DNA of 23,272 bases from Christensenella sp. UBA3792 (GTDB lineage Bacteria > Bacillota > Clostridia > Christensenellales > CAG-138): contig DFEW01000058.1 of assembly GCA_002369195.1 (NCBI GenBank), forward strand, positions 58,248 through 81,519, in the 5' to 3' direction. The notes below the pieces were generated by a model, which was not told where the DNA came from, ran no database searches, and saw only the letters and a list, made by a program, of their open reading frames with translations. The position numbers and the translations under genes were made by a program. Position 1 is the first letter of the stretch. Each line of letters begins with the position of its first letter. Shown in pieces: positions 1-7,051 of this stretch.

Positions 1-867
1 CTGTACCCGCACATGACGGTGTACGAGAACATGGCGTTCGCGCTGAAACTCAGAAAGGTCCCGAAGCGCGAGATCGACCGCAAGGTGCGCGAAGCGGCGG
101 AGATTCTCGGCATCACCGAGTATCTGCAAAGAAAGCCGAAGGCGCTGTCCGGCGGTCAGCGACAGCGTGTCGCGATCGGACGCGCCATCGTGCGCGAGCC
201 GAAGGTCATGCTGATGGACGAGCCGCTCAGTAACCTTGACGCAAAGCTCCGTAACGAGATGCGCGCCGAAATCATCAAGCTGCGTCACCGCATCAACACG
301 ACGTTCATCTATGTCACGCACGACCAGACCGAGGCAATGACGCTGGGCGATCGCATCGTCATCATGAAGGACGGCTTCATCCAGCAGATCGGCACCCCGC
401 AGGAGGTGTTCAATCATCCGTTCAACCTTTTCGTCGCGGGCTTCATCGGCTCTCCGCAGATGAACTTCTTCGATGCGGAACTCAAGCAGGATAACGCCGG
501 CAAATACTTCGTGCGCATTCACAACACCGATTTCATGCTCAGCGACGAGCAGCAGCAGGCGCTGAAGGACAAGGGCGTCGATCCGCAGGCGATCGTGCTC
601 GGCATTCGTCCGGAGCATATCTCGCTCTGCGATAAGGACGATGCGCAGCCGCACATCAACGCGGTCGTCGATGTATGCGAGATGATGGGCTCCTCGATGC
701 ACCTGCACGTCGATGCGAACGAAAAGGACGTCGTCATCGTGCTGCAGACGGTCGATCTTCCGATCGAAAAGCGCAGCGGCTTCGAGTTCGGCGAATCGAT
801 CAGCTTCCGCTTCGATCCGAACCTTGCGCATCTGTTCTCCGCCGAGACGCAAAAGAACCTGATCTGA
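1..867 (+). CDS. ABC transporter ATPase, UgpC/MsmX type (5' partial)
   Basis: This is the 3' part of a nucleotide-binding subunit that powers carbohydrate ABC importers at the inner face of the membrane. The frame is open from base 1 (LYPHMTVYENMAF, the usual stretch after the Q-loop), so the ATG at 13 is internal. About 80 N-terminal residues, including Walker A, lie outside the window. Visible are the signature LSGGQRQRVAIGRA, Walker B VMLMDEPLSNLDAKLR and the switch histidine in YVTHDQTEAMTL. These are followed by a C-terminal TOBE-like regulatory domain containing GIRPEHI, typical of MalK/UgpC/MsmX and absent from simple ABC ATPases. No permease or binding protein lies downstream, so it may be a stand-alone shared ATPase, as MsmX is in Bacillus. 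The sugar cannot be told. A terminator follows directly. Confidence 0.93.
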   Translation: MYPHMTVYENMAFALKLRKVPKREIDRKVREAAEILGITEYLQRKPKALSGGQRQRVAIGRAIVREPKVMLMDEPLSNLDAKLRNEMRAEIIKLRHRINTTFIYVTHDQTEAMTLGDRIVIMKDGFIQQIGTPQEVFNHPFNLFVAGFIGSPQMNFFDAELKQDNAGKYFVRIHNTDFMLSDEQQQALKDKGVDPQAIVLGIRPEHISLCDKDDAQPHINAVVDVCEMMGSSMHLHVDANEKDVVIVLQTVDLPIEKRSGFEFGESISFRFDPNLAHLFSAETQKNLI

Positions 868-883
868 CCCCGTATACACAAGC

Positions 884-933
884 GGAACCGTTCAGTCACT
901 CGTTCGAGTTTCTGAACGGCTCCTTTTCATTTT
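884..933 (+). terminator. Rho-independent terminator after the ABC ATPase
   Basis: A 12-bp stem pairs 884-895 with 912-923 with one G-U pair, and is followed by TTTTCATTTT. It lies 16 bases after the ATPase stop codon, as expected for a rho-independent terminator. Confidence 0.85.
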
Positions 934-1012
934 GGCAAACCGACGGAAAAGTCGCGGCAAAGCGGGGAGGACCGGTCGATTCAAATGCGCAGGGACCTGC
1001 TGAACCTCTTTT

Positions 1013-1058
1013 CAGACAAAAAATGTGCGACCCGCAGAAAATGTGGATCGCACGTTTT
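1013..1058 (-). terminator. Terminator of the minus-strand redox operon
   Basis: Read on the minus strand, 1058-1048 pairs with 1030-1020 over 11 bp with one G-U pair, and a run of six T follows. It lies just beyond the permease stop codon, so it ends the long minus-strand operon. The bases between it and the plus-strand terminator (934-1012) show nothing recognisable. Confidence 0.75.
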
Positions 1059-1079
1059 CCTGAATTTGCTGTTTGCCCA

Positions 1080-1991
1080 CTACAGAATCAGGTTCACGAT
1101 GAGACCCGATGCGAGCGAGAAGAACATGACAAAGAGAACGTAGAGGAAGAACCGCTTCCAGCCCATGACGATCTTCAGCGCGCCGAGATTGGTGATCTTC
1201 GTCGCGGGACCGGTGATCATGAACGCCGCGGCGGAACCGAGCGACATGCCCTCCTGCAGCCAGCTTTGCAGCAGCGGGATCGTGCCGCCGCCGCAGGCGT
1301 AGAGCGGAACGCCGATCGTCGCCGCCATCAGAACGCCCCATGCCTCGTTGCCGCCGAACGCGCGCACCATCCATTCCTGCGGAATATAGCGCTGAAACAG
1401 CGCCGAGAGCAGCACGCCGAACAGGAAGTAAAGACCCGTTGCCTTGACGTTGCGCCAAAGGTTCAGCAGATAACGGACAAGCAGGTTCGGATGCGTATCG
1501 CGACTTTCGCGCGCAGCCATTTCCCCGAAGTTGAAAAAGTCTTTGTTTCCATAAAGGAAATGCACCAGAAGTCCCGCTGCACAGCCGCACAGAAAGCAGG
1601 TGACGATGCGCACGGCAAGCGCCGTTGTGCCGAGCGCCGCGCTGTAAACGATCAGCTGCGGGTTCAGAAGGATCGATGCCATCATAAACGCGGCAAGCCA
1701 ATCCTCGCGCATGCCCTGCTTGCGGAACGATGCCGCGATCGGGATCGTTCCGTACATGCAAAGCGGAGAAGCGATGCCGAGAAGGCACGCCGGAATGATG
1801 CCGAACAGCCCCCATTTTTTGCTCTGCATTTTGCCGAACAATCCGTGGATCCTGTCCTTCGCGAACACGGAAATCAGCGAGCCGATTGACATGCCGAGTA
1901 CCCAGTACCAAAAGATCTGCCGCAATTGCAGATCGAAGTAGTACCAGATATAAACGGCTTCCCGCCGAAGGACCGACCAGAGATTATCCAT
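1080..1991 (-). CDS. Permease, ArsP/DUF318 (SO_0444) family
   Basis: A 303-aa polytopic membrane protein with about eight hydrophobic segments in two related halves. Each half carries a family motif: SPLCMYGTIPIA near residues 75-86, and PLYACGGGTIPLLQSW at 229-244 followed by FMITGPATKITNLGALK. Members of this permease family (Pfam PF03773) export trivalent organoarsenicals (ArsP) or are linked to metal efflux; substrates of most are unknown. The usual SPLCSCG motif here is SPLCMYG, so only one cysteine (C78) remains in half one, with C233 in half two. I chose the ATG at 1989-1991 because upstream in-frame codons read as the end of the DUF362 gene in another frame. The gene overlaps that one by 8 bp, implying translational coupling. 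It is the last gene of the operon. Confidence 0.85.
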   Translation of the reverse strand: MDNLWSVLRREAVYIWYYFDLQLRQIFWYWVLGMSIGSLISVFAKDRIHGLFGKMQSKKWGLFGIIPACLLGIASPLCMYGTIPIAASFRKQGMREDWLAAFMMASILLNPQLIVYSAALGTTALAVRIVTCFLCGCAAGLLVHFLYGNKDFFNFGEMAARESRDTHPNLLVRYLLNLWRNVKATGLYFLFGVLLSALFQRYIPQEWMVRAFGGNEAWGVLMAATIGVPLYACGGGTIPLLQSWLQEGMSLGSAAAFMITGPATKITNLGALKIVMGWKRFFLYVLFVMFFSLASGLIVNLIL

Positions 1992-3078
1992 CGATGCTGA
2001 CCAGGGTATAGGTGCGGCTGCCGAGACCGATCTGTTCCGCGTGTTCGAGCGTATGGATGCCGTGCTGCCGCTCGATGCGGCGAACGAGCGACGCACTGTC
2101 CGGCGCGGCATACACGAGATCGACACACGCCTGATCGAGCGCGACCGGATCGAACGATGCTAAAATGCCGATGTCGTGCATATCCGGCTCGGCGGGGTTG
2201 CCGTCGCAGTCGCAGTCGACGGAAAGACGGTTCATCACATTGATGTAGATGATATGCTCCGCGCCGACATGATCGCGCACACCGGTAACCATTTCGCCGA
2301 GCGCTTCGAGCCACGCGTCCTGGTCGCTGTACCAGATGCTTCCACTCGTCTTGGTGCCTGCCGTGTGCACATAGACCTTGCCGCTCGGGGAAGACATGCC
2401 GATCGCCACGTTTTTGATCGCGCCGCCGAAGCCCGCCATCGCATGCCCCTTGAAATGGGACAGGATGACCCAGTCCGTATAGTTTTCCGCATGACTGCCG
2501 ACGATCGCGCGGTTCAAGCGCGTGCCGACCGTGACCGGCCATTCGACCTCGCCGTCCTCATCCAGCAGATCGAACGGCGCGATGGCGGTAAAGCCGTGAT
2601 CTTCCGCAACCTGCTTGTGCATAGCGGCGCTTGCGCGCGAGCCGCCGTAAGCGGTATTGCATTCGACGATCGTGCCGTTCAGCTTTTGCACAAGATTGCC
2701 GATCAGTTCCGGACGCAGATAGTTGCTCGCGGGCGGTTCGCCGGTCGAGATCTTGACCGCAACCGCTCCGGACGGCTGCCACTTGAGCGCCTCATAAATC
2801 TTCACCAAGCCCGCCGCCGAAATGTCCGACGTGAAAAACACGATCGGGGTGCCGTCGTCCGGCGTCGGTTCGGCAATGGGATCCGCGTCGGTCTGCGGCT
2901 CCCTTGTGACGGCAGGCACGGGGTTGTTTGCCGCCTCGGTTGTCGCAGAGGGCATATCGCTTTCTTGTGCCGCAGTCGGCGCTGCGGTCGGCGCCGGGAC
3001 CGCTTGTCCCGCACAGGCGCAGAACAGCAGCGCAAGCGCAAGCAGACATCCGATCTTGTTGATTCGCGTGGATTTCAT
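1984..3078 (-). CDS. DUF362 domain lipoprotein
   Basis: A 364-aa predicted lipoprotein. A lysine/arginine start and hydrophobic stretch end in FCAC with C22 as the likely lipidated residue. A Pro/Thr/Ala-rich linker follows to about residue 75, then a DUF362 domain to the end. Family hallmarks are LSHFKGHAMAGFGGAIKN (207-223), CDCDG with C289 and C291, and DIGILASFDPVALDQA (302-317). DUF362 proteins are poorly characterised and often carry a [4Fe-4S] ferredoxin insert. Here the four-cysteine insert is absent, and the usual cysteine in GIGCAS is replaced (GIGMSS). The protein is probably anchored on the outer face of the membrane. A site AGGAAAGGA precedes the start. It lies 22 bp after the iron-sulfur flavoprotein and overlaps the permease by 8 bp. 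Its function is unknown; redox or maturation work beside the flavoproteins is inference. Confidence 0.85.
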   Translation of the reverse strand: MKSTRINKIGCLLALALLFCACAGQAVPAPTAAPTAAQESDMPSATTEAANNPVPAVTREPQTDADPIAEPTPDDGTPIVFFTSDISAAGLVKIYEALKWQPSGAVAVKISTGEPPASNYLRPELIGNLVQKLNGTIVECNTAYGGSRASAAMHKQVAEDHGFTAIAPFDLLDEDGEVEWPVTVGTRLNRAIVGSHAENYTDWVILSHFKGHAMAGFGGAIKNVAIGMSSPSGKVYVHTAGTKTSGSIWYSDQDAWLEALGEMVTGVRDHVGAEHIIYINVMNRLSVDCDCDGNPAEPDMHDIGILASFDPVALDQACVDLVYAAPDSASLVRRIERQHGIHTLEHAEQIGLGSRTYTLVSIDG

Positions 3079-3100
3079 GGTATACCGTCCTTTCCTGCTC

Positions 3101-3634
3101 TTAAAGGTTCTTTCCGAGCCGATACGCCTCGTCGGGATACCGGCTGCGCTTTGTCGCGGACGGCGTGCCGCAGCCGTATCCGAGGATCATGCCCTTGTCT
3201 TCGAAATGGATATAGCGCACGAGCGTCCGATAGTGTGCAGACAGCGCGTCGAACGTCCAGTCGTCGGCGTTCCACGCCACGGTCAGCAGCGCCGATTTCA
3301 GGTGCCGGCTGTTTAAGCTGCTGTTGAAGGCGCAGAAGCGGTCGACCAGCGCCTTGAGCTGCGCGCTCATGCCGTAGTAATACAGCGGCGTTGCAAACAC
3401 GACCATATCGCAGTGCAGCAGCTTTTCGCGGATGACCGACACGTCGTCTTTTTGCACGCAGGGACCTTCATAGCCGCAGCGCACACAGCCGATGCACGGA
3501 TGTACGTTTGCATGCGCGACGTCAACGATCTCGCAAACGTGTCCCGCTTCCGTCGCGCCCCGCACGAATGAATCCGCCAGGATGCCTGTGGAGCCGTGCC
3601 TGTTCGGGCTGCCCATCAAAACAATGATCTTCAT
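3101..3634 (-). CDS. Iron-sulfur flavoprotein-like FMN reductase
   Basis: A 177-aa cytosolic protein of the NADPH-dependent FMN reductase/flavodoxin-like fold. The N-terminus MKIIVLMGSPNRHGSTG is the FMN phosphate-binding loop, and FATPLYYYGMSAQLKALVDR (about 80-99) is the second flavin motif. Cysteines C47, C50, C53 and C59 give C-X2-C-X2-C-X5-C. This matches the compact cluster motif of archaeal and clostridial iron-sulfur flavoproteins, so it may carry a [4Fe-4S] cluster beside FMN and hand single electrons to a partner. The start is fixed by AAAGGAG eight bases upstream. It overlaps the DUF4405 gene by 4 bp (ATGA). The neighbouring membrane cytochrome-like protein is the obvious redox partner, but that is inference. 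Confidence 0.88.
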   Translation of the reverse strand: MKIIVLMGSPNRHGSTGILADSFVRGATEAGHVCEIVDVAHANVHPCIGCVRCGYEGPCVQKDDVSVIREKLLHCDMVVFATPLYYYGMSAQLKALVDRFCAFNSSLNSRHLKSALLTVAWNADDWTFDALSAHYRTLVRYIHFEDKGMILGYGCGTPSATKRSRYPDEAYRLGKNL

Positions 3635-4341
3635 ACTGTCTCCTTTTCATTGAATCCCGTTTGCTTCGAGTTGTGTCGCGTACTTCGCCTTCCGCCGATT
3701 GCCTTGATCAGCGCCGCGGCGTATGCGCCGACTGCGGCGAACGCGGTCAGCATTGCAAGGTTTTCCGCAAAGACGAGGACGGGGGACTTGTCGTAATCAA
3801 AGAACGCGAACGGCGAGCGAAAGAACACATAGCTCCAGATGCCGTTTTTGAACGTGAGCCACGCACCGATGCCCGCGACTGCGGTGCAGAGAATGGAAAG
3901 GATCGCCCGCAGAACACGGTTCCATCGCGCCGTCATCGCCGGAATGTGCAGTCCGAGATGCAGCCCCATCAGCACAAAGGACGCAAAGGAGAGGGCAAGA
4001 TGCACCTGCCTTGCAAACGACACGGGCAGCATCCCGTACAGGATCGGCACCGCGTGCGCGCTCATCGCCATGCCGCAAAGCGCCGTCAGCGCGATCGACG
4101 CAAGAAGCAGCGTGCTGATCGCGGTCGTGACGATGCGGTAAGCGCTGTACCTGCCCTTGAAAAGCGCGGCGTACCACTTGCGGTTCAGAACATGATGCAG
4201 AATCAGAAGCGCGGTCATGCCGATGCCGAACCATTCGTGCAGGACCTCGCCGGTCACCTGATACGCCATCAGGCACAGGAGAAGGACGGTCATGCACACG
4301 TCCGCGATCATCTTGATGGTTTTTGTCTGCTTTGCTCGCAT
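3631..4341 (-). CDS. DUF4405 cytochrome b-like membrane protein
   Basis: A 236-aa integral membrane protein with about six hydrophobic helices. It matches the DUF4405 type, short membrane proteins resembling b-type cytochromes. Potential haem-ligand histidines lie in helices: H35 (GEVLHEWFGI), H49 and H50 (LLILHHVLNRKWY), H114 (RQVHLALSF), and H128 and H132 (GLHLGLH). The spacing suits one or two b haems within a four-helix core. GGAGG lies seven bases before the start. The stop overlaps the iron-sulfur flavoprotein start by 4 bp, so the two are probably made in equal amounts. A likely role is moving electrons across the membrane from a cytosolic flavoprotein to the surface flavodoxin or the DUF362 lipoprotein. 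The fold assignment is firm in kind, the role is inferred. Confidence 0.8.
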   Translation of the reverse strand: MRAKQTKTIKMIADVCMTVLLLCLMAYQVTGEVLHEWFGIGMTALLILHHVLNRKWYAALFKGRYSAYRIVTTAISTLLLASIALTALCGMAMSAHAVPILYGMLPVSFARQVHLALSFASFVLMGLHLGLHIPAMTARWNRVLRAILSILCTAVAGIGAWLTFKNGIWSYVFFRSPFAFFDYDKSPVLVFAENLAMLTAFAAVGAYAAALIKAIGGRRSTRHNSKQTGFNEKETV

Positions 4342-4360
4342 GAAGCCGTCCTCCGTTCGT

Positions 4361-5041
4361 TCAGTTCAGTCCTTTCATCCAGCTTTCGAGATCGCTCTCC
4401 GATACGCTGCCCGAAAAGCGCTTGCCGTCAAGCCAGTTACCGCCGTTTGCATGCTCGGCAAGATTCTTGCCGCTTCTGCCGATGCCGGAGCTTGCGGACG
4501 TGCAGAACGGAATCATCGTGATCGTGCCGAAGTCATAGCTCTCGACGAACGTATCGAGTATGCGCGGCTCCTCGCCCCACCAGATCGGATAGCCGACATA
4601 GATGCGCTCGTAGCCGGAAATGTCGAGCGCTTCGCTCGCGATCGCGGGACGCGCGTTCTTGTCTTCCTGTTCCTTGGTCGAACGACTGTTGCGGTCGTTC
4701 CAGTTGAGGTCCGCATCGGAATACGGCTCTGCGGGAATGATCTCATACAGATCGGCATCCTCGATCGCGGCAATCTTCTGCGCGACGCCGCGCGTCGTGC
4801 CGGTTGCGGAGAACACGACGACAAGCACCGTCCTATGCGGCGCAGGTTCTTCGGTCGGCTCTGCAGGCGCTTCGGTCGGTTCGACCGGCGATTGCGTCTC
4901 TGCCGCGGCGGTCGGTTCTTTAGGCGTTTCGGTCGGCGCCTGCGTCGGCGCGGGGGAGGGCTGTGCGGCGAGCGTCTGCGTGCACGCCATGCAGAAGATC
5001 GTCAGAAGAAGCGCAATGCAGCATGCAAGAATCCGTTTCAT
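4361..5041 (-). CDS. Surface-anchored flavodoxin lipoprotein
   Basis: A 226-aa protein. A signal sequence ends at FCMAC with C20 as the lipidated residue, a Pro/Thr/Glu-rich linker runs to about residue 69, and a flavodoxin domain (Flavodoxin_4 type) occupies 70-226. The FMN loop reads VVVFSATGTTRGVAQKIA (F77 to T83), and YVGYPIWWGEEPR is the second flavin loop. Flavodoxins of this subtype are usually cytosolic; lipidated outward-facing versions occur in clostridia and would act outside the membrane. It lies 19 bp before the DUF4405 gene and overlaps the upstream CMD/cupin gene by 4 bp (ATGA). The combination suggests electrons delivered through the membrane protein to an extracytoplasmic flavin, which is inference. 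The fold call is secure. Confidence 0.88.
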   Translation of the reverse strand: MKRILACCIALLLTIFCMACTQTLAAQPSPAPTQAPTETPKEPTAAAETQSPVEPTEAPAEPTEEPAPHRTVLVVVFSATGTTRGVAQKIAAIEDADLYEIIPAEPYSDADLNWNDRNSRSTKEQEDKNARPAIASEALDISGYERIYVGYPIWWGEEPRILDTFVESYDFGTITMIPFCTSASSGIGRSGKNLAEHANGGNWLDGKRFSGSVSESDLESWMKGLN

Positions 5042-5811
5042 ACCGTTGCCTCCGATCCGTTCAGCTTGCCGTAGTCCGCATCAGACACCGGTTCACACCA
5101 CTCGGTGCTCGTCTGTTCACCCGCGACCTCGATCGCAAGGTGCGCAAACCACGCATCCGGCGCGGCGCCGTGCCAATGCTTGACCTCGGCGGGGATGTTG
5201 ATCACCGTTCCGGGCGTCATCTCGACCGGTTCCTGGCCCCATTCCTGATAGAACCCTCTGCCGCCGACGCAGATCAGCATCTGTCCGCCGTCGCGCGACG
5301 CATGGTGAATGTGCCAGTTGTTGCGGCAGCCCGGTTCGAAGGTCACGTTGTAGACCGGAACCTGCTCGGTCGAAACCGGCGCAAGATAGCTCTGTCCGAC
5401 GAAGAACTTGCCGAACGGATTCGGCTCGCCGATCGGGAAGCAGATCGTGTTTTGAAACCGATCCTTATCCGTCAGCGCGGGAACCTCCTCGTTCCATACC
5501 TCCTTGGCAAGACGGAACACCGCCCAGCCCTTCGGCCAGCCCACGTACATCGTCGCGTGGGTGATGATCGCGGCGATCTCTTCCTTGGTCACGCCGTGCG
5601 CCTTTGCGTTCTGCAGATGATAGGTCAGCGACGCATCCGTGATGCCGGACGCCATCAGCGAAACGACCGTTACGATGCACTTGGTCTTGACGTCGATCGC
5701 CTGCTCGTTCCAGACCTCGCCGAACAGCACGTCGTCGTTGAGGTGCGCGAACGTCGGCGCGAACGTGCCGAGCTGGTTTCTGCCTGCCGTTTGTACAATC
5801 TTTTTGTTCAT
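5038..5811 (-). CDS. Carboxymuconolactone decarboxylase/cupin fusion
   Basis: A 257-aa two-domain cytosolic protein. Residues 1-110 are a carboxymuconolactone decarboxylase (CMD/AhpD-like) domain (FGEVWNEQAIDVKTKCIVTV, then HATMYVGWPKGWAVF with H85). It lacks the AhpD CXXC pair, so peroxidase activity of that kind is unlikely. Residues about 120-235 form a cupin. Likely metal ligands are H167 and H169 in NNWHIHHASRDG, Q177, and H212 or H214 in PAEVKHWHGAAPDAWFAHL. Such fusions occur next to flavodoxins and oxidoreductases in anaerobes, but their substrate is unknown. GGAGGT precedes the start by seven bases. It lies 18 bp after the monooxygenase gene and overlaps the flavodoxin lipoprotein by 4 bp. 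Confidence 0.88.
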   Translation of the reverse strand: MNKKIVQTAGRNQLGTFAPTFAHLNDDVLFGEVWNEQAIDVKTKCIVTVVSLMASGITDASLTYHLQNAKAHGVTKEEIAAIITHATMYVGWPKGWAVFRLAKEVWNEEVPALTDKDRFQNTICFPIGEPNPFGKFFVGQSYLAPVSTEQVPVYNVTFEPGCRNNWHIHHASRDGGQMLICVGGRGFYQEWGQEPVEMTPGTVINIPAEVKHWHGAAPDAWFAHLAIEVAGEQTSTEWCEPVSDADYGKLNGSEATV

Positions 5812-5829
5812 ACCGATACCTCCGATTCT

Positions 5830-6156
5830 TTATTTTCGTATAAACTGTTGATCCGCTGCCGTGCCGTCCGCTTCGGTAAAGCGGTACGCTTCCATGTGCA
5901 GATCGTATTGTTCGCGAAGCGCCGCGATTTTCTGCATCATCGGGCTTTGATGGTGCGCGTCGATCGCCGCCTGATCCTCCCACGAATCGATCAAAAGCAC
6001 CGTCTCCGGATCGTCCGTCGGGATAAAATATCGATACGCGAGGTTTCCGCGTTCGGCGCGGATCGCGTTCGCAATGCCGCTGCGTTCCATTTCTTCGGCA
6101 AACGCCCGTGCGCTGCCGTTTGTTCCGTGATAATAGAGATTTACCGTGATGGGCAT
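5830..6156 (-). CDS. Putative quinol monooxygenase (YgiN/ABM family)
   Basis: A 108-aa protein of the antibiotic biosynthesis monooxygenase dimeric alpha-beta barrel fold. The fold is recognised from MPITVNLYYHGTNG, RYFIPTDDPETVLLIDSWED, and AIDAHHQSPMMQKIAALREQ, where the central helix carries the usual paired histidines. YgiN-type members oxidise quinols without a bound cofactor, and other members degrade haem or have no known substrate. It sits 13 bp after tetR with AAAGGAG before its start, so it is the first structural gene controlled by the repressor. With the CMD/cupin protein it hints at handling quinones or other aromatic electrophiles; this is inference from context. Confidence 0.82.
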   Translation of the reverse strand: MPITVNLYYHGTNGSARAFAEEMERSGIANAIRAERGNLAYRYFIPTDDPETVLLIDSWEDQAAIDAHHQSPMMQKIAALREQYDLHMEAYRFTEADGTAADQQFIRK

Positions 6157-6169
6157 GTCGATTCTCCTT

Positions 6170-6799
6170 TCAGATGGTTGTGCCGAGCAGACGGGTCAGA
6201 CAGGCGTAGGTGAGCGAGTAGACCGTCGTCTGCCGGAAGTTCAGTCCCGCGTCGCGCATGGCGGCGCTCTGCTTTTCGGTCACCGCCGTATAGGGATAGA
6301 TGCCGAACATGAAGGGGAAGAAGGCGTACAGAAACGCGTCGACCGCCGCATCATCCATGTCGGGACAGAATCGCGCGACGATCCCGCGCACAAGGCGCAT
6401 CGACTTGCCGAACGCCGCCTTGAACGACGTCAGCAGTTCCTGACGGCTGTTCGCCTCCATGTCGAAGTTGTTCATCGAAAGAAGCTTTAATAGCTGCATC
6501 CGCTTTTCGAGCGAATGCGCGATCCGATCCGCGATCTGTGCCTTTGTCAGTGGCTCGGATTCCGAGAGGATCGCCTCAAGATCCGCGTTCCAGCGTTCGT
6601 ATTCGCGCTCGAACAGCGCAAGAAAGATTTCTTCCTTGGTCTCGAAATAGTTGTAAATCGTCGGCCGTGAAAAGGGCACCGCGTTGCCGATCTCCTTCAG
6701 CGTGATGTCCTTAAAGCTCATCGTCTGATACAGCGACTCACATGCGTTGATGATCGTCTCGCGCCGCTGCGCGATCCGTTCCGGCGTGCCTTTGATCAT
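6170..6799 (-). CDS. TetR/AcrR family repressor of the redox operon
   Basis: A 209-aa transcription factor. Residues about 8-55 form a TetR helix-turn-helix (RRETIINACESLYQTMSF, then FSRPTIYNYFETKEEIF). The rest is a helical ligand-binding and dimer domain with no recognisable family. The long open frame upstream is spurious; the ATG at 6797-6799 is preceded by AAAGGAGA at a good distance. The gene is first in the minus-strand operon, 13 bp before the monooxygenase gene. Two copies of a 13-bp palindrome overlap and follow its own promoter, so it almost certainly represses itself and the seven genes behind it until an inducer binds. The inducer is unknown. Confidence 0.92.
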   Translation of the reverse strand: MIKGTPERIAQRRETIINACESLYQTMSFKDITLKEIGNAVPFSRPTIYNYFETKEEIFLALFEREYERWNADLEAILSESEPLTKAQIADRIAHSLEKRMQLLKLLSMNNFDMEANSRQELLTSFKAAFGKSMRLVRGIVARFCPDMDDAAVDAFLYAFFPFMFGIYPYTAVTEKQSAAMRDAGLNFRQTTVYSLTYACLTRLLGTTI

Positions 6800-6822
6800 A
6801 TTCGTCTCCTTTAAGCTCAGAA

Positions 6823-6873
6823 TTGACATCGTGTCAGCATTACAAGCATACACGAAAACTGACACGGTGTCAA
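6823..6873. promoter_or_regulatory. Twin TetR operators
   Basis: Two copies of a palindrome, TGACATCGTGTCA at 6824-6836 and TGACACGGTGTCA at 6860-6872, share the form TGACA-N3-TGTCA and have centres 36 bp apart. With flanking bases the two are also inverted copies of each other. One covers the -35 box, the other the expected transcription start region of tetR. Binding by the adjacent TetR protein is inferred from position and symmetry. Confidence 0.78.
6845..6873 (-). promoter_or_regulatory. Promoter of the tetR redox operon
   Basis: On the minus strand, a perfect -35 box TTGACA (6873-6868) is separated by 17 bp from a -10 box TATGCT (6850-6845). It is placed 46 bp or more before the tetR start codon. 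The -35 box lies within an operator copy, so bound repressor would exclude RNA polymerase. Confidence 0.8.
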
Positions 6874-6900
6874 TAGAAAATACAAAAACCGGCGCGGGTT

Positions 6901-6973
6901 TTTCCCGAACGCGCGTATCGGGAAATGCAAAATTCTTTTGGAGCATGACAGAATCGACCGTAAAATGTACGGT
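6901..6973. repeat. Two dyad symmetries in the tetR-cyuA intergenic region
   Basis: TTTCCCGA at 6901-6908 pairs with TCGGGAAA at 6918-6925, and ACCGTA at 6957-6962 pairs with TACGGT at 6968-6973. The second lies just before the plus-strand promoter, at the place expected for an activator or repressor of the cysteine desulfidase gene. No binding protein can be named. Confidence 0.4.
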
Positions 6974-6987
6974 TTGGACGCAGACGG

Positions 6988-7017
6988 TTGACGGCTGTTT
7001 CGCAAAAATTGTATGAT
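6988..7017 (+). promoter_or_regulatory. Promoter of the cysteine desulfidase gene
   Basis: TTGACG (6988-6993), an 18-bp spacer and TATGAT (7012-7017) lie 35 bp before the start codon. The TetR operators are over 110 bp upstream and do not overlap it, so control by that TetR is not evident. Confidence 0.65.
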
Positions 7018-7051
7018 ACTGTCGAAGAACAGAAGCAAAGGAGAACCGCAA

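Noticed and set aside
675-1889. A 404-codon plus-strand frame running over the ATPase end and the permease
   Set aside because: It crosses two terminators and lies out of frame with, or antisense to, recognised genes.
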